Below the pieces are notes generated by a model that worked only from the letters and a program-made list of their open reading frames with translations, did not search any database and was not told the origin of the DNA. The position numbers were made by a program, and so were the translations under genes. Positions 24,439-38,500 of a DNA stretch of 64,000 nucleotides are shown one piece after another. Origin of the DNA: Aquanectria penicillioides (Eukaryota; Ascomycota; Sordariomycetes; Hypocreales; Nectriaceae); assembly GCA_003415625.1 (NCBI GenBank), contig PYIU01000003.1, forward strand, positions 3,100,001-3,164,000, written 5' to 3'. Every line of letters begins with the position of its first letter. Within the stretch, counting starts at the first letter, position 1.

Positions 24439-25400
24439 GTTGAAAGAAGTATATGGGTACGCTAGAAATATACGAGTTTGTTTTGATGGCAATTCAAGGT
24501 TGAAAGTTGGGTGATTTTGATTAGATGCGTTGGATGAAAGGTTGTGGAATCAGCCCTGAGTATATATATATACATCTTGATTAATTGTGGTCTTGCAGCC
24601 CTGGCCAGACTTTCTCCGGAATCATTTAGACGACAGGCTACGAACAGGTTGAGGATTGCATGACGCTTTCCATTTCCATATGATGCCATAACGCAAGCCC
24701 TATGGTTCGCGATTCCCTGCACCGTCGATCTCCAGGCTTCTCAAAACGCCGGGCATCCACACGTCCAAGCGAGACGTCCCAAAACCTGCCTGGAAGCAAC
24801 CCAAGAAGGCTGTGATGGAGGGTGGTAAACGTCACCGGCGCAGCGGGCACGGGGCGGCGATTGGCGGATAAATGTGGGGTCCGTTTGGACCCTGCAGCGC
24901 TCAAGCACCGCGGGCGTGGGCTGGTGATGTCATCGCGGGTTTGAGGTCGAGGAGGTTTGATGAAAGATTCTGAGAATTAATCGATGGATGTATGCATCAT
25001 TGGTTGGAGAAATCGGAGGCAATCGATTTGGGGAAGCGATTGCAACGTCACAGCCACGGTGGGTTTCCACTTCTGGAGGTCGTGGAAGGATCGAGATTAG
25101 ATGATGCCATCAGGCGATGAACTAGGAGCAAGTTGAGGTCGTCACATATCGCCTACTGCACGCAAGAGTCATCTCCTTCTTGGTAAGGTAATAAACATGC
25201 AGTCTTGATAGGATAGATCATGATATTCGGATCACCCTTGTGACAATGTTGACGTCAGCGCATAGGATTGACATGGTCTCAAATATTGTGTCTTGTGACT
25301 ATGTTGGATATCTTGGTTTCGCATTGTATGAATGGCAGTTACGGTATCTCATTTCAAGGCCTTCCCTTTGTCTAGGTAGGGAAACTGCCTAAGCCAGGCC
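24439..25400. other. Intergenic region
   Basis: This is the promoter side of the small basic protein gene and the 3' flank of the phosphatase gene. Apart from the TATA-like run, nothing coding or repetitive is visible. The open frame at 24638-24904 (-) has no fungal codon pattern and no continuing exon. Confidence 0.5.
24559..24572 (-). promoter_or_regulatory. TATA-like element
   Basis: An alternating TA run (TATATATATATA) lies about 120 bp upstream of the ATG at 24438, on the side from which the small basic protein gene would be transcribed. Strong TATA boxes are uncommon in housekeeping genes of filamentous fungi. Position and sequence fit a TATA box, but no start-site data support it. Confidence 0.45.
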
Positions 25401-26305
25401 TCATTTCTTAAGGTTCTTCTTGATTACCTCCAGGTCGACCTCTGACAGGCCAAGGCCCTTGGTAACGTAGCCGTCCCAGCCACCATACTGTTCCTCGACT
25501 CCTTCAACGACGGCAGTCCAGAACGTGGGTCGGAGACTTGCTATGTTGTAGAAGCCGGGGGTATTTGGGTCACACACGCCGAGACTGGCCATGGCAAAGG
25601 CTGCGAGCTGCTCACGCGCAACTTCGGTACCGATACGCGACAGCATGTAGTCAAAGATGACGTCGTCGGTGCTGGTCCCGGCAAGGGTTTGCAGAAGGCC
25701 AGCAACGATGCCGGTTCGGTCACGGCCAGCTAGATGCGGGCAAGTAAAGGGCGTGATCAGCCACAGACCAAGGGATTGGGAAGAGCTTGCCGGGACTTAC
25801 CTGTGCAGTGGAAGAGGATCGGGTCGGTTGGTCGATCGCGCACATGCTCCAATACCGCGCGGATGGTAGGTTTGTAGACGTCCAAAATGGCCAAGTATTG
25901 AACCTTCCAAGCGCTGCTTCCGTCGCCAACGGCAAAATCTTCCAACGTGGGATCCTTGTAGTCGCTTGACTGCTGGAACCAAGTGTTCTCGACACCAGGA
26001 ATATCGGGACTTTTGTACTTGACACGCTCGCCATCTCTGCGGAGATCGAAGATGCGCTTGACGTTAGTGGACAGCCACTCAATGGCCTCCGGGTCCTTCA
26101 CCGTGTTGCTCAGGTTACCGCAGCGATAGAATCGACCCTCGGGGAGGGCGCTTCCGGGAACAGCGCCGGCATCGCGGAGGTTAATGAGACTGCGGGTTGG
26201 GATAAACGGCGGCGAGACGAGTGCGGCTTTGAGCTCGACCTCAGGAATGGGCTCACGAACGTCAGAGGAGGCCAAGGCATCGAGCTCGGAGCGGGACAAA
26301 GGCAT
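25401..26305 (-). CDS. Tyr_phosphatase3-type protein tyrosine/serine phosphatase
   Basis: Two exons, 26305-25801 and 25729-25401, with a 71-bp intron (GTAAGT donor, CTAG acceptor), encode 277 residues. The intron falls inside the active-site loop: exon 1 ends at HCT and exon 2 begins AGRDRTG, giving the CX5R P-loop C167-TAGRD-R173. Upstream are the family features FIPTRSLINLRDAGAVPG, LPEGRFYRCGNLSN and RIFDLRRDGERVK, as in PF13350 phosphatases of fungi and bacteria. These enzymes remove phosphate from Tyr or Ser/Thr and some act on phosphoinositides; the substrate here is unknown. The protein ends EVDLEVIKKNLKK. The start MPLSRSELDAL was chosen over an in-frame ATG 82 codons upstream, whose extension looks non-coding. 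Confidence 0.88.
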
Positions 26306-27945
26306 GATGGCAGGGTGTTCTTCCAATTTGGCTGAGAATGTCAAATTGCGATTGCTTTGCGCGGAAATGAGATAACAATATAGGTGCGGGCGGGCGAGCG
26401 TGTGGTTCCTAGAGATGCTGATAATGTGGCAGGGTTGAGACGAGGATGGCGAGGAGCTGGTGGGACTAATAAGTACCCGGACGGAGAGTAGCCATGCTGG
26501 GACGGTGTTTGAGGGATTCTCCGGATCGACGGGTGCAAACGAAATGAACAACTGCAGTCATTCGCCTCAGAGAATCATGATTGCAAATTCGCAATGACAA
26601 CGAAGCAAGCCAGGCATCAACCTGTCCGAAGCTAAAGCAGTCAGTGTGAAAAAACTCTCCACCGAGCTGAACCCGCCGCGCAACTAAGCTGCGTGCGATG
26701 TTGAGGTTGACGCGCAGGCCGGGCGGGCAATTCCCCAACCAACCCACACGACAGAGGGCCCAGCTACAAGGGACTCCAAGCTATGATGATGTTGAGGACA
26801 AGACGGGGCTAGCTCAGAAGCACAACCGGAGTTTTGAATTGCCCCGCCTCCTACCGAGCTTGAAATGGGACTGCCCAGACACGGCATCGGGTCTGGCTCG
26901 TGTGACTTTTGCTGGTGTTCCTGGGCCCAAGCTTCAAGCTTAAGCGCCACGTGCGAGCGAATCGGCTCCCGAATCCAGAAATAGAAACTAATCGCGATTA
27001 TGGGGGGGGGAGCCTCGGACTAGGCGACAAAAGGGCGGGGGGACGGGGAAATGAATGAATGAATGAAGCCTTGAATCCAGGTGAACATCATCTCCATCAC
27101 ATGCTTTGGAGACCTCTCTACATACCTAAGGAACCTTTGTGAGAAATCGGATGCGCTCTGACGGTAGGCTCTTTGATTGGTCGTGGATGGCGGTGTGAAG
27201 AGAGACATTGGATTTGTCCATCGTCAGAGTGATATGCCACTAGCTGAGCTGCCCTTCATGGTGGTCGTCATGAAGCGATGGTCGTTATTTTCAACCGACC
27301 TGTGGGTGTGTCGGATTCAGCTCCTTTATTTCCTTTTATAATTATCTTTCCTCATGAATACCTAGTCGCAACATCATAAATATATTAACCCAACTCCGTC
27401 CTATCATGCCTCGAAGGCGACGCTTCACGCTCTCCAATGGGAGCGAACTGGCGGGGTGTGAGGCGTGTGTTCCACAACGGGTGAGCTGTCTCGGTCATCA
27501 GACAAGTATATCACCGATAAAACAAACACCTCTGCCCTGAGAAATATTATAATTTCTTCGTGATTTTATTCGCAGTTAATATGTACTAAATGAGGCATAC
27601 AACTCTCTGCTAGCCTCAAGTTATGGCGAAGAAATAGCAGGTTCTCGCATGACTATAGGTGGCAAGACCCTTTCACTGTAACTTAACACGCCCTTTCAAT
27701 CGCATTGTGGGCCAGGAAAAATGCTCTTATCGATAGGCTTATCACCGTCCAACACCAAGCGTCCAGCGACCTCCTCCAAGCTGCCTTGTAGCAGCGTTGA
27801 CGTAGAACCCAATCACATCAAACCTCCTCAAGACCTTTGAAAGGGAAGAAACCGATTGGCGAATTCATTTTGGTTGCTGCCGCCCTATGCTGCCGGTTTC
27901 TCCTTTCTTGTATCACCGAGCGGCACCTTTCCCTCCAATCTCAGC
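26306..27945. other. Intergenic, divergent promoters
   Basis: This region lies between the minus-strand phosphatase gene and the plus-strand amidohydrolase gene and should contain both promoters. It holds a G8 run at about 27003-27010 and four AATG units at about 27051-27066. No coding frame is supported except the possible N-terminal extension of the amidohydrolase from 27856. Confidence 0.5.
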
Positions 27946-29879
27946 ATGAGCGGTGCCGCCTCCGCCTTTCGATGGGGCTTGATCCTCCCCATCATTGTCG
28001 TTGCCCTGGCGGTTGCATACCGACTTCAGCAGCAACCACTCAACTACCAGGTCAAGCCGAACGAAGGGTTGGCCGAAAAATACTGCTACAAGGGCGTCCG
28101 CACGCATGATTCAGAAAAACCCGCCGCCCAATGCTTCTCCGTTGTTGACGGCTCCTTCAAGGCAGTCTGGTCGCCTGCTGACGACAACGAGGCCGGGGTC
28201 GGTGATGCCATTGGTGACTCACAGATTCTCGACGGCTATGTGATTCCAGGCCTCTGGGATGGCCATGGGCATTTGCTCCAATATGGCGAGTTTCTTCACT
28301 CGGTCGATCTCTTTGGCTCGGAAACCCTGGACGATGTCCGATCTCGCATGAGGACGTACCTCGCCAACAACCCCGGTGTCGGGACCAAAGACAACTGGGT
28401 TCGCGGCGTCGGTTGGGATCAGACCTTCTTTGGCCGCATGCCTACAGCTGTAAGTCATCTCCCCGGAGGTCTTCATCGCCAGTTATCTCCTTCTAATCAA
28501 CCCTCACTCGCCAAGGCCGACATCGCCCAAGATGAGAGCCTCCGTGGCATCTACATGATGCTCGACCGCATCGATGTGCACTGCACCTGGGTCTCGCAAG
28601 CCGTTCTGGACCTCCTCCCTGCGGACCTCCCAGATGTTGTCCCAGGCGGCGAGATCATCCGCGAGCCCGGCATGGGCGTGTTCTGCGACAACGCCATGGA
28701 CATGGTCCTGGGGCTTTGGCCCAAGCCCGGGCCCGAGGTCAAGGCTCGCCATGTCAAGTCGGCCATGCAGAAGCTCAACGAAGTCGGCCTCGTGGGCATG
28801 CACGACGCCGGCGCTACGCCAGAGACGCTGGCTCTCTTCTCGGAGCTGGCAAACTCGGTCGATTGGACGGTCCGCGTGTACTCAATGCTCGAGTGTCCAC
28901 AGCGAAACACCTACTGTCCTGATGAAGCCGTCAAGTTTTCTCGCGATGATCATCGCTTCTCGGTTCAAAGCGTGAAGCTTTTTGCCGGTAAGCTCACCCA
29001 TTCCTTTCTTCTTCTTCATAGCTTTACCAGATATGGTTTCTAACACAATCACATAGACGGCGCCCTGGGCAGTTGGGGAAGCGCCATGATCGAACCTTAC
29101 ACCGATCACCCCTGGACATCCGGCACCATGCTCATCAACGCCTCGGCCTTGATCGACGTTTCCAAACGCTGGGCTGCCGATGGCTACCAAGTCAACATCC
29201 ACGCCATCGGCGACCTGGCCAACCGCAACGCCGTCGACGCCCTCGAAGCCGCCCTCGCTCAGGAGTGCCCTGAGGATGCCGCCCGGCTCCTCCAGGAACA
29301 AGCAGACGGCCGAGACCATGCTCTGGCCGCCTGCCAAGCCCGTCACCGATTCCGCATCGAGCACGCCCAGATCATCCATCCCCAGGACCAGCGCCGCATT
29401 CACGCCATTGGCATTCTCCCCTCCATCCAGCCCACCCATGCTACGTCAGACATGAAGTACGCCCTCGACCGCCTGGGAGCAGATCGTCTCGCCAAGTCGG
29501 CCTACCGCATGCGCTCCCTTCTGCCAGCCCTCCCGTCCTGGGTTCCGACTTTCCCGTAGAGCCCCCAAATCCCTTCCAGGGCATCTACGCCGCCGTCGCC
29601 CGCCGCAGCCCTGCCACGGGACGTGGTGCCGATGGTGGGCCAGACGGGTGGTACACAGATGAGACGTTGGATCTGGATGAAGCATTGTGGGGTTTCACCG
29701 GCTCACCGGCATACGGCGCGTTTCTCGAAGGTCGGGCAGGTGTAATCAAAGAGGGATCCCTGGCCGACTGGGTTGTCTTGGATCAGCCTATCGAGTCTCT
29801 CGACATCGAAAGCCTTCGGTCTTTGAAAGTCAAGGAAACCTGGGTTGGGGGGAAGAGGGTCTACGTCAGACCGGAATGA
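27946..29879 (+). CDS. Membrane-anchored amidohydrolase (Amidohydro_3, YtcJ-like), apparent 1-nt frameshift
   Basis: Metal-dependent hydrolase of the amidohydrolase superfamily. Exons are 27946-28449, 28516-28987 and 29057-29879, with introns of 66 bp (GTAAGT) and 69 bp (GTAAGC). Residues 11-29 form a single N-terminal membrane anchor. The metal-binding HxH is in GLWDGHGHLL (His107, His109); further ligand histidines are in NIHAIGD and RIEHAQ. The frame then breaks: after AYRMRSLLPALP the current frame hits a stop at 29557, whereas the next frame at once continues with VLGSDFPVE, which carries the conserved Asp of the family, and stays open to TGA at 29877. One G or C seems to be missing near 29532-29536; no intron fits the gap. 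An alternative start at 27856 adds 30 residues. Substrate unknown. Confidence 0.82.
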
Positions 29880-30286
29880 TACATTTGTTGACACGGAAGT
29901 GGAGCTTGGAGTTTGATTTCGTTGAAGTAGTATCCGTACAAAAAGTTGATTTGTAGTGTATAAACATAAGAGGCTAGATTGATCACAAGCTTGTGTCATT
30001 GTCGCCGTAGTCTCCGCTTCTAGCCACATAACGATAAATGACATTGCCACTTGAGTTACTGGGCCCTTTACGCCCTCAATGGTCAAAGACCTATACCCGA
30101 TGCGATGTTCTGTACATCGCTATCCATACCCTTTCCGTCCATCTGTCTTATAAATCCCAACCTTCTTGACGCCATTTATTGTATGTAACCAAAACCAACA
30201 GCCTAACTCCATGCACCTAAGGGTCTCTTTGGACCAACACAAAACAAAGGGAAAAAAGCACGGTTACCCAGCCAAGCCTAGGTCTT
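29880..30286. other. Convergent 3' flanks
   Basis: This spacer separates the convergent amidohydrolase and acyltransferase genes. It has AT-rich words such as ATAAACATAAG near 29960 that could direct 3' end formation. No coding frame is supported. Confidence 0.5.
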
Positions 30287-31897
30287 CTAATCAGCCTTGA
30301 CAATGAGCTTGTTCTCAAACCACCGAGCAAACTTGACGGTCGGAATGTCGACAGCGCGCCAGAAAACATCGGCGGCCCAAATAACAGAAGGGACAGAAAA
30401 GAGAGCGCCCAAGACAAAGCCAGCATTGTACCATCGTCCTTCTAAACCTGTAATGTCCCATGCCCACTTCTCAAAGTGATAGCCGACGACATGCATTACG
30501 GGTCCATGCATCAGGTAGAGTGCATATGAAATCTTGCCAAAGTACTGAACCACGCCCGAGTTGAAAAATCGCTGCCAGAATTTTGAGTAACCGACTGCCA
30601 AGGTGAAGACGAGGGCGCCGATGCACTGCCAGAAGCGGAACTTCTCGCTATCCCACCATTGCGGAATCAGGCTGTAAAGGTAAACCCAGCCAGGAGACGA
30701 TCCCCAGCAGTCATCAGGGAACGACATCAGGTACAAACCTCCAATGCTGACAATATTCCAGAAAATGGTCTTGGCGGATGAGTTCGTCAATCGTTGTTGC
30801 TTTTCCTCGACGGGAAGGGCGGGAGGGGCGACATGAGCGCCACGGATGTGGTCCCACTCAGCGAGTGCCATGCCACCAAAGAACATAAGAAGCTCCCATC
30901 GCGAGTGTCGATAGGTAACAGCCGAGACAGTAAGGAGGGTGAGGTATCGCCAGGTTGTTCGAAGTCGTGCGGTGCCAACGATGACAAGAAAGAGGTAGAG
31001 AGAGCAACGGTATTCCATAGGGATTGTCCACAAGTGAACATCATAATCTAGATTCCCATGTTAGTAAATGTCGGAAGCTAATGCTTTGGAGATGGCCATA
31101 CCAGTTCGTCCACCCTGCTGCTCCCAGCCAAAGATGTGGAGCATTTGATAGACGCTCCAAGCCCAGTGTTTCCACTGCTCCCAGGCATCTTCCATTCTAG
31201 CAGGATGGGGCTCTCTAACGTTCCTCATGTAAGTTGGGTCAACAGCAAATGGCCGGGTAGCTTCGTATGCCCCCATTCGAATAAGGCAAACAATCATAAA
31301 AGTAGAAATGGTAGTCGGGGCAAACAGACGGACGAAGCGGCGAAAGACCATGGAGCTCATTCCAGTAGAAAAGTCGGCAATAGACCGGTTTCTGATGAGC
31401 TTGATAGGTCGGTAGGACAGAGCGTATCCGGAAATGACAAAGAAGATGCATACAGCGGCGGGACCTTGGTACCAGAGCCGCAGGATGGGTAGTTTCCAGA
31501 TTTGGTAGTGATGGTTTTCGCAACCCCAGCTCACGGCGATATGGAAGCTTTGATAGCTGTAGTGACAAAAGTAAACGAAGAGGGCAGCCAGGCCTCGCAT
31601 GCCGTCGAGATAAGCCGTAGGGGACAGCTTGGCAGGTCGGATCTGTTCTCGCATGTGTCGGCCTTGGAGAAAGCTGGGGACGAAGAACCAAAGGAGACGC
31701 ATGAATCCACGTCCATGCAAGGACCTCAGAAATCCGAATGGGGCGAGGAGGTAAGCTGCCACCTTTTCCAGGGAAATGTGCTGGTCGAGATCGATGACTC
31801 CATTCTCACTGTCACTGTCCGAGGAGAGAGACCGGTCGTCGAGAAGACCAATCTTCTCCTCGCTTGTGAGGGACTCGTGAGCTTGTGAGCCGTTCAT
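30287..31897 (-). CDS. Acyltransferase-3 family integral membrane protein
   Basis: Two exons, 31897-31102 and 31047-30287, with a 54-bp intron (GTATGG donor, ACTAAC branch, TAG acceptor) in phase 1, give 518 residues. An acidic, Ser-rich N-terminus of about 80 residues precedes the acyltransferase-3 domain. The domain begins with YLDGMRGLAALFVYFCHYSY, where the RGLAAL and downstream His are the family signature. It continues with AAVCIFFVISGYALSYRPIK, WTIPMEYRCSLYLFLVIVG and KISYALYLMHGPVMHVVGY, all membrane segments typical of PF01757. Members transfer acyl groups to sugars, lipids or secondary metabolites from the membrane. Fungal paralogues are numerous and mostly uncharacterised, so the acceptor cannot be named. 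Confidence 0.88.
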
Positions 31898-32196
31898 TGT
31901 CCAGCAGTAACGGCGGTTCGAGCTATGAATTAGGGTGGTAAAGAAGGGGGGGCCGAGATGGTATGAGTAGAGGAAGGCGACCAGAAAGCAGGCGTTCTCT
32001 TAACACGGGCGGCTATGCGTCGGTATCATTGAGGTGAGCGAGCGTCCAAGACCTGAGCAGTGACGTATGGTGGCCTGGTAGATGAGAAAGAATGAAGAAG
32101 TCACTCGAGAGCGGAAAACGGCCAGTTGATCTCAAAGAGAGTAAATTTGGTCACTCCAGGCCGAGTTATTGACGGAGTAAGGGAGGAAGGTGCGCT

Positions 32197-32228
32197 GGAG
32201 TATGGGGGTGTTGGAGTATGGGGGTGTT
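32197..32228. repeat. 16-bp tandem duplication
   Basis: Two perfect adjacent copies of GGAGTATGGGGGTGTT lie upstream of the acyltransferase gene. It may be a recent slippage duplication. Confidence 0.85.
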
Positions 32229-33791
32229 GGTGCTGAGGGTTGTGGCTCCGGGCTGTGATGTCTAATGGCAATGAGAGGCAAGGGCGATGGCGTAATACGA
32301 GGAAGGACAGACAGCGTGGCCCAGAGAGAGACCCAAAACGGTATCCAGACAGATTCGAGAAGAAGAGTGAAGTAAAGAAAATCAGAACGAGAGGGGGGGA
32401 GGACGGGCAATATCTGGGTCTTGCCTGGGAGGTGGGAAAAGTATTGTACGTACATGCACAGATACAGCGCCAGGCGTGTTCCTCTGCAGGTTATTAGGGG
32501 ACAAAGGAAGCCTCCCTCTCGCTATCCCAACCCCAGATCGTGTATTGATCACCTCAAGACGGCATAGAACCTCGTGCCTCACCATCTTGCACACGGCGCC
32601 CTCCAGTTCTCCACCCTCCTCCGCAGGGGACCGACGCCACCAATGCGTCTTGCCCACAGCGATATTGCGTTCTCATCCACCCACCGCTGTGACCTGGGGC
32701 ATGGCGGCCCTGGCCAGGTTACTACCTACTTCCAGGTTCGGCCCTACGGGGCCTTGACTGGGTATCCGGCCGCGGTGGTGGTGGTGGGCTGTATAGCTTA
32801 AACAAGCATACCATGGCCCAAAGTTATAAGGCACCCGAAGTCTCCCAGTCGAGCCATGGCTGGGCATCCTGGCCTAGCCACAGCAAAGCACACCCATTCG
32901 CACGCTGGGAAAATATGGGCCAATTCTTTTCATACGGGGAGTGTACCTATGGCACCACGAACAAGAGCCGGAAACGGGTCCGTCCAAGGTTGGGCATTGG
33001 CATGTCCACAGAGAATGATGAATAAGCTCAAACTCCCCGAGCCTGGAGCAGGGACAGGCTGGTTGCGTCCGGATCACGCCAGCCTCATGTCGGCAGCGAG
33101 ATGTGAGATGTGTTGGATTATTCGCACAGATGCTGTTGCAGAGGCGCCGTTGGGAACCAACCAGATTACTTGTTTGAGGAGGTGGGCGCGTGCGATCCTG
33201 TCCATAGGATTTAAAAACAGGCACACGCACACACACGCTCGTACAATGCACGTCTGCGCTTGCCAGCCGAGCGTGCACATAGGACAACTTTTGTACGGTG
33301 TGGGCTGGATGTAAGCAAGCACCACAATTCTGCGGCGTCGACGGCGCCTCCTGGGGTTCGGAAGGGGGGGGATGGCCTCCTCCCGCCAGCTCGATGTCGG
33401 TGCAGGCTTTTTCAGTGGATTGGTGTGATTTACGGAGATCCCAAACCCGGACCGTGGGAGCGCAGCACGGCTGGTGGTGGAAATATAGAGGGGTGTTTCA
33501 AAACCGCCCATAGGGGGGAACGGTTCTACTCTGAGGCACTTTTGCCAAAAAACAAGCATTTGCTGGAAAAGAAGCCGCTATGGATGCTGGGTGGGATCGC
33601 CAAGTGCTAGACCGGTACGTAGCAGCCGGCGCCAGGCATAAATGAATCACAAATCACGGAAACAGCTTGCCAAAACACTCGTTTCCTGCGATGCTCGAGG
33701 AAGCAAAAGAAAAAAAAAACACAGATGATGGACCCGGCTGGGCCAAGTACCGACGTGCAGATGCCTCTTTTTTTTTTTCGTTCTTCCTCGG

Positions 33792-33827
33792 TCCTCCTCC
33801 TCCTCCTCCTCCTCCTCCTCCTCCTCC
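33792..33827. repeat. (TCC)12 microsatellite
   Basis: Twelve perfect TCC units lie in non-coding DNA. The minus strand would read as poly-Gly/Glu/Arg codons, but no gene uses them. Confidence 0.9.
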
Positions 33828-34417
33828 TTCTGTCCTTTCTCGGGTTTGTCAACCTACCTATACAGTATCCCGTACAGTATGTATTCACCCACGGCATCAA
33901 CTCGAGCTATTCAATCGTTGTGTAAACTATTACTCCATCCTAGCCAACCAGACCGCAGACAAGGTACCCATTTCCATGTCCAAGCTTCCCCGTCGATCTC
34001 GCTCCCCCACCTAGCCAAGACATGGATTCTTCCAGGTGATCCATTTTGTTCCCCAATTATCCGTAGCCCGACATGGGCTCCGCTCAGGAACGGGAGCAAA
34101 CGCGCGTCACGGCCTGGATCACTGGTCAAATGGTCCACGGTCCCCAGAAGTTATTCTCGTGGACTGCTACCGAAAGCAGGCGATGTCAAGACAGAACCCT
34201 GCCGGGTAGCTTTCTTATTTGGTGTGGCGAATGGAGCCCTCAGCTCGCCATTGCCCTTGCATACCTCATCGATCTGCAGTATCAAGGAGAAAGAGGCGAG
34301 GGTTGCAGTTGTTGGTGATGCGCGACCATCTTCATTTCTCTTCGGAAGCTGGGTAATGCGGATTTGATTGTGTGTCATTTTGGTAAATTTCCTTTTCCCA
34401 CAATTGACTTTCTGTCC

Positions 34418-34426
<9 letters not shown>

Positions 34427-34464
<38 letters not shown>
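34427..34464. repeat. (TC)19 microsatellite
   Basis: Nineteen perfect TC units lie within a longer pyrimidine tract that begins at about 34410. Such CT tracts often lie just upstream of transcription starts in filamentous fungi, but no gene follows here. Confidence 0.9.
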
Positions 34465-34469
<5 letters not shown>

Positions 34470-37253
34470 TATTCTCATCCTCGGGTTTCATCCCCGTTTG
34501 GTCCTATTTTCTCCCCACCGCTAGAGCCCATCAGGGAACGATGCTACTCTCTGCAACACACCCCTCCTCCTTCGGCTCGAGTCAAAGAAGCTTGGTTACC
34601 GTACTCCGTTTCAACCTCCAACCCCCTTATCCCAATTCCTTGCCCACATTCCGAGACAAGGCCTCATCCCGAGACAGAGGCCCGACAGCCCAGAAGCTAA
34701 TCTATGCATCTGAGTCGTCTGGTCTTGTGCCGGACTCCGAGTCGCATCATGTTATGACCAGTTGACAGGCAGTGCCCCGACGTCATGCAATCCCCAAGGG
34801 CCAGTTTTTGTTACATACGTCTATCTGGGTGTTCAATCCCAACATCCCAACATCCTACCTCTATGCACAAAAACGGACAAAACGCTTCTCGTTTCTCTCT
34901 TGGTGCCCGTCCGCAGTTCCGCATTTAGTCCGGATCATATCATGCAGGAAATGAACACGAAATCTCTCCACCGCCCACTGCTACATCCCCCAGGAAAAGA
35001 ATGGTGTTGACCATGGTTCCAGAGTGCAGCCACATCGCAAACAACCACGCGAGAGGCTTGATTCGGCAAGGCACATTTACGGGAGATGCACAAATAGCCA
35101 CCATCTGTTGGCGCCATCGTTGCTCTTACCGTATTCAGCTCGTGTTCGCCCCCAAGCCTGCGCTTCCCCATACGTGCTCGTACGTCCGAGCTGGGTACGG
35201 TGGCCAGCATTAGAGATTGAGCTTTTTTTTTTCAGCTACCATTTTAGTATACATGTGCGCCACCATCCGCACTTGGTCGCTCTTTGTTGTTGTTCGTGAC
35301 CTACCTACCTAGCAGGCGTGGGTTCGCTTGCGCGATCCTGTGCCTCCACAAACCGCCTCTTGTGCAAAGATCGTATGCTTGAATTTTCGTACGGCTCAAT
35401 CTTCCGGCCACGGCTTGTTCGGCAAGACTGCAGAGATCCAGTGTTTAGCATTTTGCTATTGTAACGCACAACCGAGAGCCGTACGAGACAGCGAAACGAC
35501 CCATCAACCAGTAGTCATCCAGGGGGGGAGTTGGCCCTGGCCAGCCCCTGTAGCAGCACCCGGCGCTCTCAACACCGATCCGCACATTCAGCGAACAAGC
35601 TTTTTGCTTGTTCCTTCCCGAGGCTCCCAATGTCTATTCCCGCGCCCCCCCTCCTCTCCTCGGGCAGTCCCCCTTCCCTTGATGTGCTGGACCGCGGTTT
35701 CCTCCCGTCCAAGGCAGCTGGTGGACAGTTGGTGGATGCTGCAACCCCAGCGCTTGCCGCGGAGTGGTCCCAAGATGGCTGAGACCAGGGGTGCCTGACC
35801 CCCGCTTTTCTCCTAAACAAGGAATCCCCCTTTCGCCAAGTCACGGACCCTGCTGTGGCAAAGGCGCCGGCTCGGATATACGACGTACCTGCAATGTGCG
35901 GATACCGTGGTTCGCTCCTGCGACCCGGACCCCTGCCGCGAGCCCCGGGGCACGGCAGCGGCGCCGTGACAACAAAACAAAGCCCTCGGGCGGACAGGGA
36001 GGCGCGCTGGCCGCACCAGCACATGGTACCGCACCCGCACTGTACCCGCAACCCACCGCAACACGCTCCGTGGCGCTCCACCACACGCCGTAGAGCATTC
36101 TCTCTCATCGAATCAAATCCCACCGCAGGGCGATGGCGGCCGGATATGCGCTGACGACGACTGACCCAGAATTCTTCTCACATCGATACAACTCAAGGCT
36201 GTAAATATGCATAATCAGCAGCGCGATACCGAGGCGTGCCTGCAGCGGTCTGCCGTTTGCAGGCAGGGCCCTCTCCCATATTGCTTTGCTATATAGAAGC
36301 CGCGCGAATCGCCTGCATTGTGATCCTACTCTTGGCCGTTTTACCTGGCATCTCGAGATTGAGTCCATGCGTCAAGTAGGATGCCCTATGCCTCCCGCGC
36401 TGGGGAACCCGCCAGTTGTCGGCGACGAGTCCGCTGAAGGATCGAATCCCCCCTCGTTTCGGTAACCAAACGCCAGCGGGCTACCGAGGCAGATCGACCG
36501 CCACACTGCACCGCAACGCATCTCGGATAGTTCACACCAATCCTTGGTGTGATCCATAATGGATTCAACATTGAAAAACATTCCTTGGTTTCCTCCTGAA
36601 CCTCCACATATGCGGCTTGGGGGGAATAGTTGATAATCTCCGTCTTGGTTGACAGTCAATTTTCTCTTTGCAAAAACTGACCTGCGCCGCATCCCCATGG
36701 TGCCATCCACCCACCATTCATTAACACCCATGCCTTTCATCCCTATCCCCGGCGGGAATATAAGGTTGCATCCCCGAAAATCGAAACCAAAACTCACGAG
36801 CTGGCCCCTGCCCGCCTTGCACAGCGCACGTCTTCCTCTTCTTTGACACGGTCACACCAGAGCCGCACGATGTTGGTCATGACGCCACAGGCAATATGCA
36901 GATCCAAGGAAGACGTGCCTTGTCTCTCGAACAGGTCAATCAGGTCGCTTTGTAGCATGTCTTCTTTTTATCGTATTCCGTCGTCTATTCGCGCATGTCC
37001 CAGATTCATACGCGTACATCTACCAACGTAGAACCATCATCCCAGTAGTTTTTGTTTTACAAATCCCCTCTCTCGCAAGGGGGCCGCTCAGCAATGATAA
37101 ACGAAAGACCCATTATGCGCATATCCCATCCCATACGTTGATTCCAGCTCCGGCTCCCTTGAAGAAACATCCCAAACTTGCTAAGAAATCAGAAACACCA
37201 CAAACGCCTGCGTTGCAGAAAGCCCCCCTCACTCGCATCATGACGTTGACCGC

Positions 37254-38500
<1,247 letters not shown>

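Larger units (their letters stand above)
31898..37253. other. 5.4 kb gene-free stretch with simple repeats
   Basis: I find no credible gene. Contents: a 16-bp tandem duplication at 32197-32228, a (TCC)12 tract at 33792-33827, a (TC)19 tract at 34427-34464, and AC-rich DNA near 33218-33238. The left part is the promoter of the acyltransferase gene; the right part is the 3' flank of HEM2. The frame at 36372-36797 (-) reads somewhat like protein but has no recognisable domain, and a second frame is open over the same bases. Confidence 0.5.

Noticed and set aside
36380..36500. Possible minus-strand tRNA (GGATTCGATCC resembles a B box)
   Set aside because: No pairing acceptor stem, D arm or anticodon arm can be drawn around it.
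36372..36797. 141-codon minus-strand frame
   Set aside because: Reads partly like protein, but a second frame is open across it, there is no domain, and no exon continues it.
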